From Salinispirillum marinum (lineage in GTDB: Bacteria > Pseudomonadota > Gammaproteobacteria > Pseudomonadales > Natronospirillaceae): a stretch of 64,000 nucleotides of DNA. Below the pieces are notes generated by a model. The model saw only the letters and a list, made by a program, of their open reading frames with translations, was not told where the DNA came from and searched no databases. Location of the stretch: assembly GCF_042651565.1 (NCBI RefSeq), contig NZ_JBHSDF010000004.1; one strand, written 5' to 3'. The first letter of the stretch is position 1, and each line of letters opens with the position of its first letter. Of the stretch, positions 17,957 through 26,760 are shown piece after piece. A program made the position numbers and the translations under genes.

Positions 17957-19602
17957 TACATCATGCCGCCCATACCGCCCATACCACCCATGCCACCCAT
18001 ATCAGGCGCACCGCCTTTATCATCTGACGGCAAGTCAGTGATCATGGCTTCCGTGGTGATCATCAAACCAGCAACAGAAGCAGCGGCTTGCAAGGCAGTA
18101 CGGGTTACTTTAGCGGGGTCGATGATGCCGAATTCGGTCATGTCGCCGTATTCGCCGTTGGCCGCGTTGTAACCGAAGTTACCTGAACCGTTACGGACTT
18201 CGTTCAGTACCACTGATGGCTCACCACCAGCGTTACGTACGATCTGACGCAACGGCGCTTCCATCGCACGCAGTGCCAAAGCAATACCTACGTCTTGGTC
18301 GCTGTTGTCGCCTTTCAGGTTACCAATGTTGCTCAATGCACGCACCAGGGCAACACCGCCACCAGGGACAACGCCCTCTTCGACCGCAGCACGGGTAGCA
18401 TGCAACGCGTCGTCAACACGGGCTTTCTTCTCTTTCATGGCCGTTTCAGTAGCCGCACCGACTTTGATCACAGCAACGCCGCCCGCCAATTTGGCCACGC
18501 GCTCTTGCAGTTTCTCTTTGTCGTAATCAGATGAAGAATTTTCGATTTCAGCACGGATTTGATCAACCCGAGCTTTGATGTCTGCTTCTTCGCCAGAACC
18601 GCCCACGATGGTGGTGTTTTCTTTGGTAGAAACAACACGCTTGGCCGTACCCAGGTGTTCCAGTGTGGTGCTTTCCAGATCCAAGCCCACTTCTTCAGAG
18701 ATCACTGTACCGCCGGTCAGGATCGCCAAGTCTTGCATCATCGCTTTACGGCGATCACCGAAACCAGGTGCTTTAGCAGCGGTTACTTTAACCGTGCCGC
18801 GCATGTTGTTCACAACCAGCGTTGCCAGTGCTTCGCCTTCGATGTCTTCCGCGATGATCATCAGCGGGCGACCAGACTTGGCAACGGCTTCCAGTACGGG
18901 AATCAAATCACGGATAGACGAGATTTTCTTGTCAACCAACAGGATGTAAGGCTCTTCCTGTTCAGCGGTCATGGTTTCTTGGTTAGTTACGAAATACGGC
19001 GACAGGTAGCCACGGTCGAACTGCATACCTTCAACAACGTCCAGTTCGTCTTCGAAGCTGGTGCCTTCCTCAACGGTGATCACGCCTTCTTTACCTACGC
19101 GCTCCATAGCTTCAGCAATCAGTTTGCCGATGGTAGCGTCTGTGTTGGCAGAAATCGTACCCACTTGAGCAATCGCTTTGCTGTCTTGGCAAGGCACGGC
19201 CAGCTTACGCAGTTCTTCAACCACGGCGTTGGTCGCCTTGTCGATACCGCGTTTCAGGTCCATCGGGTTCATGCCCGCAGCAACGGACTTCAAGCCTTCG
19301 TTAACAAATGCTTGGGCCAATACAGTGGCTGTAGTGGTACCGTCACCGGCTTCGTCATTGGCTTTGGAAGCAACTTCCTTAACCATTTGCGCGCCCATGT
19401 TTTCGAACTTGTCTTCCAGTTCGATTTCTTTTGCTACGGTCACGCCGTCTTTGGTGATCAGGGGTGAGCCATAGGCTTTGTCGATAACCACGTTACGGCC
19501 TTTCGGGCCCAAGGTAACTTTAACGGCATCGGCCAACAGGTTCACACCTGCTTGCATGCGGTTACGTGCGGAAACGCCAAATTTTACGTCTTTAGCTGCC
19601 AT
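17956..19602 (-). CDS. groEL: Chaperonin GroEL
   Basis: A 548-residue 60-kDa chaperonin subunit that forms the double-ring folding chamber. The N-terminus MAAKDVKFG, the ATP-site motif DGTTTATVLAQ and the Gly-Met repeat tail (GGMGGMGGMGGMM) are standard. AGGT lies 10 bases before the ATG. The gene follows groES with a gap of 57 bases and is controlled with it. Confidence 0.98.
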   Translation of the reverse strand: MAAKDVKFGVSARNRMQAGVNLLADAVKVTLGPKGRNVVIDKAYGSPLITKDGVTVAKEIELEDKFENMGAQMVKEVASKANDEAGDGTTTATVLAQAFVNEGLKSVAAGMNPMDLKRGIDKATNAVVEELRKLAVPCQDSKAIAQVGTISANTDATIGKLIAEAMERVGKEGVITVEEGTSFEDELDVVEGMQFDRGYLSPYFVTNQETMTAEQEEPYILLVDKKISSIRDLIPVLEAVAKSGRPLMIIAEDIEGEALATLVVNNMRGTVKVTAAKAPGFGDRRKAMMQDLAILTGGTVISEEVGLDLESTTLEHLGTAKRVVSTKENTTIVGGSGEEADIKARVDQIRAEIENSSSDYDKEKLQERVAKLAGGVAVIKVGAATETAMKEKKARVDDALHATRAAVEEGVVPGGGVALVRALSNIGNLKGDNSDQDVGIALALRAMEAPLRQIVRNAGGEPSVVLNEVRNGSGNFGYNAANGEYGDMTEFGIIDPAKVTRTALQAAASVAGLMITTEAMITDLPSDDKGGAPDMGGMGGMGGMGGMM

Positions 19603-19659
19603 GTTACTTAATACCTCAATCGCTTAATCAGTTAGTCAATTAACGGATAGTCAGAAAAA

Positions 19660-19950
19660 TTAGGCTTGAACCACGCCAAATACGTCGCTTTCAGACATGA
19701 TCAACAGTTCTTCACCGTCGACTTTCACTGTGCTGCCGGCGTACTGACCGAACACAACCACGTCGCCCACTTTGACATCCAGCGGACGCACTTCACCGTT
19801 TTCCAGGATACGACCATTACCCACAGCCAACACTTCACCTTGTGAAGGTTTTTCTTTGGCTGAACCAGGCAGCACAATGCCACCAGCGGTTTTGGTTTCT
19901 TCTTCTTTGCGTCGTACTACGATGCGATCATGCAACGGACGAATTTTCAT
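19660..19950 (-). CDS. groES: Co-chaperonin GroES
   Basis: A 96-residue 10-kDa lid of the GroEL chamber. MKIRPLHDRIVV, the mobile loop ETKTAGGIVLPGSA and the GEVLAVGNG segment are diagnostic. The ATG at 19950 is the family start; an in-frame ATG at 19974 would add eight unrelated residues. The leader is about 115 bases long from a sigma-32-type promoter and holds an inverted repeat. Confidence 0.98.
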   Translation of the reverse strand: MKIRPLHDRIVVRRKEEETKTAGGIVLPGSAKEKPSQGEVLAVGNGRILENGEVRPLDVKVGDVVVFGQYAGSTVKVDGEELLIMSESDVFGVVQA

Positions 19951-19992
19951 CTGATGTCTCTCCCAACTAAACAAAACACTGATTGTTGAAAC

Positions 19993-20012
19993 GGTCAGTG
20001 ATCACACTGACC
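19993..20012 (-). promoter_or_regulatory. Inverted repeat in the groES leader
   Basis: GGTCAGTG-ATCA-CACTGACC, a perfect 8-base-pair inverted repeat 43-62 bases upstream of the groES ATG and downstream of the sigma-32-type promoter, so it should be in the mRNA leader. It does not match the CIRCE operator (TTAGCACTC-N9-GAGTGCTAA). It may be an RNA hairpin or a protein site; its role is unknown. Confidence 0.5.
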
Positions 20013-20073
20013 ACCCCTTAAATTCATGTGTGCTAGCCAACGTATGGATTATTGGCTGGCGACCCCTCACTCA

Positions 20074-20099
20074 ATGGGGCCGTCCAACATCATTTCAAT
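20074..20099 (-). promoter_or_regulatory. Sigma-32-type heat-shock promoter for groES-groEL
   Basis: On the minus strand the sequence reads ATTGAAA, 13 bases, then CCCCATTGA. This is close to the known sigma-32 consensus CTTGAAA-N13-15-CCCCATNT. It lies just beyond the fxsA stop and about 125 bases ahead of groES. Confidence 0.75.
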
Positions 20100-20114
20100 A
20101 CCTTGGGTACAAAT

Positions 20115-20567
20115 TTATTTTTCTCTTTCGTACTCGCCTTCAATGACCTGTCCGCGTTTAGTGGCAGACGTTTCGCCTTGGCCAGGGCCAACATTGGGCG
20201 GCACTTCCGGGCCTTGTCTGAACCCGGAATCCTCTCTTGATCCAGACGAGCGCGGCCCAATAAAACTCCAAACCAATAACAAGACCCCCAAGGTATCCGT
20301 TGCGAAGCCTGGCATGGCCAGCAGAAGCCCAGCGAGCATTTGGCGCATGGCCGTTTGCTGCTGCATACGCATCCACCAATGGGACATGCCGCCGCGTTGC
20401 ATGGTCTGCAACAAACCCCAACCGGCGCGACGAATCAACTGCCCGCCCAACATCGCCGACAGGACAATCCATAATAGGGTTACGAACACACCCAACTCGC
20501 CGCCGACTTCGATAAACAACGCCAGCTCGACGGCGAAGAAAACCATAAAAATAATCAGTAAAGGCAT
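20115..20567 (-). CDS. fxsA: FxsA family membrane protein
   Basis: A 150-residue FxsA-family inner-membrane protein, known mainly for suppressing F-plasmid exclusion of phage T7 when overproduced. It begins PLLIIFMVFFAVELALFIEVGGELG, followed by the conserved LLAMPGFATDTLGVLLL region and a hydrophilic tail. It lies directly upstream of groES, as in several gammaproteobacteria. The cellular role of the family is not established. Confidence 0.88.
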   Translation of the reverse strand: MPLLIIFMVFFAVELALFIEVGGELGVFVTLLWIVLSAMLGGQLIRRAGWGLLQTMQRGGMSHWWMRMQQQTAMRQMLAGLLLAMPGFATDTLGVLLLVWSFIGPRSSGSREDSGFRQGPEVPPNVGPGQGETSATKRGQVIEGEYEREK

Positions 20568-20775
20568 GCCCTACCCCAACGTATTAAAAGATGTAGTTCC
20601 TAAAGTGGGGGCCAAGATGATTTTTTCAACAAAATATGACCCAAACGCTCATTTCGTTAGCCAGTTCACAGAAAAGAACGAGGAAGTGTGATCTTATGCT
20701 GTTAGAGAGCTGATGAATTAAGGAAGTTGCACTACAGCTCCGCGATGCCACTTAAGCCTCTACAAGGATACACAT

Positions 20776-21798
20776 ATGTCATCATCGGTCGCTATCTTAG
20801 TCGTAGACGATGCGCGTTTCAGCAATGCCGTTACGGTCCGGCATTTGGAACATGCGGGGTACAACAATCTGCGCTGTGCCAGCCATGCCGCAGAGGCGTT
20901 TCAATTACACACTGACAACCCCGCTGAAATTATGATTGTGGATTGGCGGATGCCGGTCATGGATGGGCTCGCGTTGATGCAGAAAGTCCGCGCATGGGAT
21001 GACGACAACGATCGTTTTACTTATGTCATTATGTTAACGGCCGAGGAAGGCCCGGCGGCGATTCAATCCGCGTTCGACCAAGGCGTGGACGACTTTATCT
21101 GCAAAACCCACTTGCACAGTGAATTGGTGCCGCGCGTCTATGCTGCGGCCCGCACAGCGCTCAGGCAAAATGGCTTGATTTCGCAACATCGTCATCTCAA
21201 CGCTCGTCATCAAACGCTTCGTCAAAATACCTGGCAGGACAGCATCACGTTGTTGGCCAGCCCGCAATATACCAAGCGCTTTCTGGCCCGCAGTCTGGAG
21301 CACATTGAAGCCCGTGGCGGTGCCATTGGCTTGGTGCTTATTCGCATCGACAACTACGCAACATTAAGCCATCAAATGGCGGACGCCGCCCTGGCTGGCT
21401 TGTTGCAGCGCGTAGGACAACACGTTGAACAACTCTGCCGCCCGATGGATTTGGTGGCCCGCATGGGCCGGGATACTTTCGCGGTGGTCTGTCACTCCAA
21501 CACCATTGAGCATTTTCAAGCGGGCGCCCTCAAACGATTCCGCCACAGTTTGCACCACCGTAGCTTAAAAACCCGCTCGGGTTTTATCACCATTGAGGCC
21601 AGCAGCTGTTTAATTTCCACCAGCAGCGATCGCGGCATAGCGCCCATCAGTGAGCTTTGGCAAAGAGCCCAAAAAGCCCTGATCGAGTCCGCACAAACAC
21701 AGCGTCATGTGGTGATCAACTGGCAGCAAGAAGACGTCCACTCGGCAGCCGCCATGCGCCGCTCTGCTCCCAGCGGCTATCAACAGCATAAGGTTTGA
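20776..21798 (+). CDS. Response regulator with degenerate GGDEF domain
   Basis: A 340-residue protein with an N-terminal receiver domain (acidic pair D11-D12, phosphoacceptor D56 in IVDWRMPVMDG, T88, K110) and a C-terminal domain resembling GGDEF. The active-site motif is GRDTF (231-235) in place of GGDEF, so cyclase activity is unlikely; it may bind nucleotide or act as a protein-interaction module. AAGGA lies 8 bases before the ATG. A sensor kinase follows 148 bases later on the same strand and may be its partner. Confidence 0.8.
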   Translation: MSSSVAILVVDDARFSNAVTVRHLEHAGYNNLRCASHAAEAFQLHTDNPAEIMIVDWRMPVMDGLALMQKVRAWDDDNDRFTYVIMLTAEEGPAAIQSAFDQGVDDFICKTHLHSELVPRVYAAARTALRQNGLISQHRHLNARHQTLRQNTWQDSITLLASPQYTKRFLARSLEHIEARGGAIGLVLIRIDNYATLSHQMADAALAGLLQRVGQHVEQLCRPMDLVARMGRDTFAVVCHSNTIEHFQAGALKRFRHSLHHRSLKTRSGFITIEASSCLISTSSDRGIAPISELWQRAQKALIESAQTQRHVVINWQQEDVHSAAAMRRSAPSGYQQHKV

Positions 21799-21946
21799 GG
21801 GGTGCCGTACAGCACGACACTGCCTATCATTGCTAAGCCAGCATCAAAGCCGCTGCGGGGGGAGATCGAGCACGGAAATTCGGTGCATTCGCGCCTTGTT
21901 CGTTATACCCTGAGTTTCTGTTCAGTGGTACCAACGGAACGCCATC

Positions 21947-23938
21947 GTGATCGTGTTAAAACAGCGTCCTTTACATTATCGTCTCTTCTTAAAAAATGCC
22001 CTGTTGATGGGTGGCGCTGCTCTTACTACCGTGTTAGTCAGCCTTCTTGCGATGCTGATGTTTTCCTTCCAAAGCCTGGCGCCCACCTGGATTTCCGGAT
22101 TTGAAGACGGATTTCGCGGCTTCCCCGAAGACATCAACCACACCGAACTTTGGTCCGAGCGCGCCAAACTGTGGGAGGAATACCCCAGTCTATTTGAACG
22201 CGCGGCCTTGTATGAAAACGGTGTGCGTGTTGCTGATTTCAACCGCACGCCACGATCCCCCTTGCCTTCTGCCATAGCCGACCTGCCCGAGCAGCTATCC
22301 TTTCCGCGTGTGCAGCGCCTAACCACCTTGGACGAAGGTGGCCAATGGCAACTCTATACTGCGGTCAATGCCAGCCTGATCAGCGACTATTTCGACCAAC
22401 TCTGGTGGAAACTACTGGGCATGGCGGTGCTTGGGTTCGGTGCGATATCTATTCTCTCTTATCGTGTACAGATCGCCCTCTCACGACCCATATTGCAATT
22501 AATAGAATTGGCGCGGACGGTCAGCGAAGAACAGAACTTTGCCCTGCGCGCCACCAAAGGGCCAGACGACAACATCGGCGAAATGGTCGATGCCTTTAAC
22601 GACATGCTGCAACGTGTTGAAACACGCGATGTGCAGTTACAAAGCGAGCGCGACCGGGCCGAGAAAGCTCAAGTGCAAGCGCAAACGTTAGCCAGCGAAA
22701 CCCGCGCCGCCAACCAACGCTTGGAATTTGAGGTTCAAGTACGTTCGAAAGTCGAGCAAAAATTGACGGAATTTCAGGCCTATCTGAACGCCATGATCAA
22801 CTCCATGCCGTCGGTATTGATCGCAGTGGATGAAAATGCCTGCATTACCCAATGGAACGACGAGGCCAGCCGCTTGAGTGGCCGACCGTTGGACTTGGCA
22901 CTGGGCTATAGCTTGGACGAAGCCTTTCCCTTTATGCACAAGTACATGGACCGTTTGAGCCTGGCCCTCATGGAGCGCGAAACCCAGCATATAGAGCGGG
23001 TGCGTTATCGGGAAGGCCACATGGACTACAAGCTCGACATGATGATTTACCCGCTGCATTTAAAAGGCACCATCGGCGCGGTCATTCGGATAGACGATGT
23101 ATCCGACAAGGTACGCATGGAAGATATGATGGTGCAAAGCGAGAAAATGATGTCCGTGGGCGGCTTGGCCGCGGGCATGGCTCACGAGATCAATAATCCG
23201 CTCAGTGCGATCGTACAAAGTGTGCAAACCATCCAGCGGCGCTTAAAACCCGAGACGCCAGCCAACCAACGCGTCGCCGCAGATTTGCAACTCGACCTGA
23301 ACATCCTGCAACAGTACTTCAAACGCCGGGATATACCCAAGTTCTTGGACCACATCTTAACGTCGGGCAATCGTGCTGCCGCTATCGTCACCAACATGCT
23401 GCAATTCAGTCGGCAAAGTAATACGGTTCTTCAACAGGCTTCAATTACTGATTTACTCGAACGCGCGCTCGCCATCGCCTTGAGTGACTTGGATTTACGC
23501 GCCCAGATCCGTAAGGAGCGCTTGGTTATTGAACGAGATTGGGCAGACTGTACGGCGCTGCAACTGCCAGTGGCCAATACGGAAATTGAACAGGTCATCT
23601 TTAACCTGCTGAAAAATGCCCATCAAGCGATTCTTGACCGCCAGACGGATGATGATGTTGTTGGGCACATTCGCATTCAGTGCCAAAAAAGTAGCCACTA
23701 TTGCATTATTCAAGTACGCGACAATGGCAAGGGTATGGACGCCAGCACGCGCAAACGGGTTTTTGAACCTTTCTTTACCACCAAGGAAGTGGGCCGAGGC
23801 ACCGGGCTCGGTTTAAGTGTGGCTTACTTTATTGTTACGTCACACCATCGCGGGCAATTGACCGTACAATCTGAGCCCAACGTGGGTACTACTTTCACCA
23901 TTAAACTTCCGTTGACACAGGACAACCCGAATGGCTAA
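21947..23938 (+). CDS. Membrane sensor histidine kinase (HAMP-PAS-HisKA-HATPase)
   Basis: A 663-residue sensor kinase. Two transmembrane helices (about 18-40 and 155-175) enclose a periplasmic sensor region, followed by HAMP (about 175-228), a coiled coil (about 228-275), PAS (about 280-395), HisKA with phosphoacceptor H413 in AGMAHEINNP, and a HATPase domain with NLLKNAHQAI, DNGKGM and GRGTGLGLSV. About 45 residues sit between the H-box and the second helix of the dimerisation domain (RRLKPETPANQ to KFLDHIL), an insertion in this class. The start is GTG at 21947 with only GGAAC upstream; GTG at 21953 is possible. The end overlaps the next gene by 8 bases. Confidence 0.85.
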   Translation: MIVLKQRPLHYRLFLKNALLMGGAALTTVLVSLLAMLMFSFQSLAPTWISGFEDGFRGFPEDINHTELWSERAKLWEEYPSLFERAALYENGVRVADFNRTPRSPLPSAIADLPEQLSFPRVQRLTTLDEGGQWQLYTAVNASLISDYFDQLWWKLLGMAVLGFGAISILSYRVQIALSRPILQLIELARTVSEEQNFALRATKGPDDNIGEMVDAFNDMLQRVETRDVQLQSERDRAEKAQVQAQTLASETRAANQRLEFEVQVRSKVEQKLTEFQAYLNAMINSMPSVLIAVDENACITQWNDEASRLSGRPLDLALGYSLDEAFPFMHKYMDRLSLALMERETQHIERVRYREGHMDYKLDMMIYPLHLKGTIGAVIRIDDVSDKVRMEDMMVQSEKMMSVGGLAAGMAHEINNPLSAIVQSVQTIQRRLKPETPANQRVAADLQLDLNILQQYFKRRDIPKFLDHILTSGNRAAAIVTNMLQFSRQSNTVLQQASITDLLERALAIALSDLDLRAQIRKERLVIERDWADCTALQLPVANTEIEQVIFNLLKNAHQAILDRQTDDDVVGHIRIQCQKSSHYCIIQVRDNGKGMDASTRKRVFEPFFTTKEVGRGTGLGLSVAYFIVTSHHRGQLTVQSEPNVGTTFTIKLPLTQDNPNG

Positions 23939-24494
23939 CCGTTTGACCAAAATCTACACCCGGGGCGGTGATCAGGGCACGACAGGCCTTGGCACCAATG
24001 ACCGAGTTGCTAAATTCTCGCCGCGTGTTCACGCTATGGGTGATGTGGATGAAACCAACAGTTGGATCGGTCATATTCGCTCCGCTTTGGGTGAGCAACA
24101 TCCACTGGATGCTGTTTTGAATCAGGTGCAACACGATTTGTTTGACGTAGGCGGTGAGCTGGCTATGCCTGGTTATACGCTCGTTAGTCCGGAACTGGTG
24201 CGTGATCTTGAAGCACATATTGACCGCTTGAACGCGGACCTGCCGACATTGGAAAATTTCATCTTGCCCGCCGGAAACGAAGCCGCATCGCGCACGCACG
24301 TTGCGCGCTCCGTGGCGCGCCGGGCAGAGCGCCAACTGTGGGCGGCACAAGCCGAAGACCCAAGCTTGAACCTATTGGCGATTCAGTACCTGAATCGTCT
24401 ATCGGATTTTCTATTTGTACTCAGCCGCGTTATCGCGCGCGAAAACGGGGGTCAGGAGGTGTTGTGGCAAAGTCGTCATCAACGCTCCGTCTAG
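23931..24494 (+). CDS. PduO-type cob(I)alamin adenosyltransferase
   Basis: A 187-residue ATP:cob(I)alamin adenosyltransferase that makes adenosylcobalamin. The N-terminal KIYTRGGDQGTTGL motif (ATP site), VDETNSWIG and the C-terminal SRTHVARSVARRAER helix with LNRLSDFLFVLSR are diagnostic. It overlaps the sensor kinase by 8 bases and the hydrolase downstream by 31 bases, so all three are likely co-translated. No cobalamin riboswitch was seen nearby. Confidence 0.93.
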   Translation: MANRLTKIYTRGGDQGTTGLGTNDRVAKFSPRVHAMGDVDETNSWIGHIRSALGEQHPLDAVLNQVQHDLFDVGGELAMPGYTLVSPELVRDLEAHIDRLNADLPTLENFILPAGNEAASRTHVARSVARRAERQLWAAQAEDPSLNLLAIQYLNRLSDFLFVLSRVIARENGGQEVLWQSRHQRSV

Positions 24495-25207
24495 GCCTAA
24501 CGTTTGGGGTATGGGTCACGCTCGCGCTGACCAGCGGGTGTGGCTTATTCTCACCGACGGCGAGCCTACTGGACAACGAACGCTGGGCGTTGAGTGATGA
24601 CTCACTCGTGCAAGTGGTGCAAGACGAGGATGTACTATTGCTGCCGCAACAGGTGGCGCCGCGCACCGGCATCATTTTTTATCCAGGCGGAAAAGTTCAA
24701 CCACAAGCCTACGCCCCGCTGTTGCGGCCATTGGCGCGTGAAGGCTATTTGGTGGTGGTGCCTGTGATGCGTCAGGACTTAGCCATTTTGTCGAAAGATC
24801 GCGCCATGGATGTGCGAGAGATGTACCCGGAGATTGAACAATGGGTACTTGCCGGGCACAGCCTGGGTGGCACCGTTGCCACCGGGCATGCGTTAGATGA
24901 GGGCGACTATGCGGCTGTGCTGTTACTGGCGGCCTACCCAACCCAGCGCCGCTACCCGGAAGATGGTCCCCCAACGCTGCTGTTATTTGGCACTGAAGAT
25001 GGACTGGTGACGGCCGACGATCGCTTGCGTGCGCAACGCTTACTTCCCCCGCGTTCAGATTTGCAACTGATTGCAGGGGCTAACCATGCGCAGTTTGGCG
25101 CCTATGGAGCACAAGCAGAAGACGGCATCGCGACGATATTGCCCGCTGAGCAATGGCGGATCAGTCAGGAAGCCATGCTGGACTTTTTAGATCACTTGGG
25201 TTTGTGA
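24464..25207 (+). CDS. Lipoprotein alpha/beta hydrolase
   Basis: A 247-residue protein. The N-terminus is a lipoprotein signal peptide with lipobox LTSGC (Cys about 24), so it is probably lipid-anchored in the envelope. The rest is an alpha/beta hydrolase with the oxyanion-type segment IIFYPGGKV, nucleophile motif AGHSLGG, acid in FGTEDGLV and a histidine in AGANHAQFGAYG. GTG at 24464 was chosen because AGGAGGT lies 3 bases upstream and the signal peptide begins here; the upstream open frame lies in the adenosyltransferase gene. Substrate unknown. Confidence 0.8.
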   Translation: MAKSSSTLRLGLTFGVWVTLALTSGCGLFSPTASLLDNERWALSDDSLVQVVQDEDVLLLPQQVAPRTGIIFYPGGKVQPQAYAPLLRPLAREGYLVVVPVMRQDLAILSKDRAMDVREMYPEIEQWVLAGHSLGGTVATGHALDEGDYAAVLLLAAYPTQRRYPEDGPPTLLLFGTEDGLVTADDRLRAQRLLPPRSDLQLIAGANHAQFGAYGAQAEDGIATILPAEQWRISQEAMLDFLDHLGL

Positions 25208-25218
25208 TTAACCCTAAA

Positions 25219-25241
25219 CATGAGCTTTCGAGGTATACCTC
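25219..25241. repeat. Short palindromic repeat, copy A
   Basis: A 23-base sequence ending in the perfect palindrome GAGGTATACCTC (25230-25241), preceded by CATGAGCTTTC. A second copy with three differences is at 35915-35937. It lies between two convergent genes (hydrolase and murI). Confidence 0.6.
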
Positions 25242-25301
25242 TACGCTCTTGTGAAGCCACCCATCCAAGGATCGAAGAAATACGGACCACGCTAGGAGAT
25301 G

Positions 25302-26114
25302 TTACAGATCCACCAGATGCACGAGGCCTGACTCTACTTCATGGCCTAAAAAGATACCCGCCACCCGCGCAAAGCGCTCCGGCCCGTCGGTGACCTGGAA
25401 CTCGGTGTAGCCGGATACGGAGCGTTCAGCCCTCAATCCAGATGTCTGTAAATAATCCCGCACCACATTGGCCGTGGTTTCCGCTGAATCCACCAAGCGT
25501 ACTTCAGGCCCCATCACTTCAGCAATCACCGACCGCAACACCGGATAATGTGTGCAACCTAACACCAAAGTATCCACCGGCGTATCCAAGGTAAAAAAAG
25601 GTTCAAGGTAGGTCCGCACAATCTCCGTTACTATGGGCCCGCTGATCCAGCCTTCCTCCACCAGCGACACAAACAAGGAACACGCCTGGCCGGTAACCAC
25701 CGCATCCTCATGCAGATGATGAATGGCCGAGGTGTAGGCTCCTCGTGAAATCGTACCTTCGGTTGCAATCACGCCAATATGGCCATTCTGGCTGGTATTC
25801 ACGGCACGCTGAGCACCGGGCTCTATCACGCCGATCACAGGTAAGTCCGGTAATGCAGCCTGAATCGCGGGCAGCGCCATGGCCGAGGCCGTATTGCAGG
25901 CCACGACCAGCATTTTGATGTCTTGCAAGCGCAGTTTCTTGGCTACCTGCAAGGCATATTGCGTAACGCTGGCTGAACTTTTGGTACCATAGGGGACACG
26001 GGCGGTGTCGCCGAGATAAATCATATCTTCATGCGGCAACAAGCGGCGTAACTCCGCCAGTACCGTGAGCCCACCCAGCCCCGAGTCAAAGACGCCAATG
26101 GGCGCGTTATTCAT
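25302..26114 (-). CDS. murI: Glutamate racemase
   Basis: A 270-residue enzyme that makes D-glutamate for peptidoglycan. The two catalytic cysteines are visible in VVACNTASAMALP and VLGCTHYPVL, with GVFDSGLGGLTVL at the N-terminus and GDTARVPYG. Length is normal. It converges on the lipoprotein hydrolase gene. Confidence 0.96.
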   Translation of the reverse strand: MNNAPIGVFDSGLGGLTVLAELRRLLPHEDMIYLGDTARVPYGTKSSASVTQYALQVAKKLRLQDIKMLVVACNTASAMALPAIQAALPDLPVIGVIEPGAQRAVNTSQNGHIGVIATEGTISRGAYTSAIHHLHEDAVVTGQACSLFVSLVEEGWISGPIVTEIVRTYLEPFFTLDTPVDTLVLGCTHYPVLRSVIAEVMGPEVRLVDSAETTANVVRDYLQTSGLRAERSVSGYTEFQVTDGPERFARVAGIFLGHEVESGLVHLVDL

Positions 26115-26191
26115 AATCTGGTCCGCGTGCTAGAGGTAAAAAGTTGTCGTATACGTCGACATAAAGGGGCGCATTGTAGCGCCCCAATACA

Positions 26192-26677
26192 CTATTGCGA
26201 AGGGGCGTCGGCCGGAGAAACCACCTGGCGCCGGTCGGTGTCGGGTAAGCGTTGTCGTAACAACTCATATTCACCCAACCCCAGCAAGCGAATCTGTACC
26301 GCAAAGTCCTCCTGTGTACGCGTGTCACGCGCCACAAAATCCAGCGTATCGATGTCGTCTATGCGGCGAAACGTCGGCGGGGTAAAAATAAAGCGTTCAT
26401 CCACATTCAGCTCATCTATCCCACGAATCGCCACCAAGCCGGTTTCACACTGGCACAGCCATTGGATGTGCATTTGATGGCGCTGATAGCGGCTGTCTTC
26501 TTCTACCACCACCACACGGTAATTGCCGTCCAACAAGCCATGCCGCCAATACCCCAAGCGCTGGACATACACCACGGACACCGGCAGGGCGTAAATTCCT
26601 TGCAACGTCGTTACCGGTGTCGCACCCACCCCCAGTGACAGCAACCCTAAAAACACAAAAACGATTCGTAATGTCAT
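26192..26677 (-). CDS. Predicted periplasmic protein of unknown function
   Basis: A 161-residue protein beginning MTLRIVFVFLGLLSLGVGA, a likely cleaved signal peptide. The mature part is rich in beta-prone segments (LLDGNYRVVVVEEDSRYQ, MHIQWLCQCETGLVAI) with two close cysteines (CQC). I do not recognise a family. ATG at 26677 gives the best signal peptide; an in-frame ATG lies at 26689. It is divergent from the small gene at 26761 and 77 bases upstream of murI on the same strand. Confidence 0.65.
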   Translation of the reverse strand: MTLRIVFVFLGLLSLGVGATPVTTLQGIYALPVSVVYVQRLGYWRHGLLDGNYRVVVVEEDSRYQRHQMHIQWLCQCETGLVAIRGIDELNVDERFIFTPPTFRRIDDIDTLDFVARDTRTQEDFAVQIRLLGLGEYELLRQRLPDTDRRQVVSPADAPSQ

Positions 26678-26760
26678 AACGCAGACCACTTATTTGATTC
26701 CCTACTCTCAAGTAACGGCCACCGCCGCCGATTCTATAGTCAGTTAGAGGAGATTCAGCG

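Noticed and set aside
18559..19467. 302-residue open frame antisense to groEL
   Set aside because: It lies wholly inside the highly conserved groEL coding sequence on the opposite strand, has odd composition (many Phe, His, Arg) and no ribosome binding site; it is a shadow of groEL codon use.
19993..20012. CIRCE/HrcA operator in front of groES
   Set aside because: The repeat is GGTCAGTG-N4-CACTGACC, unlike TTAGCACTC-N9-GAGTGCTAA in sequence and spacing.
23931..24494. Cobalamin riboswitch controlling the adenosyltransferase gene
   Set aside because: The gene overlaps the preceding kinase, leaving no room for a leader, and no B12-box-like sequence was seen.
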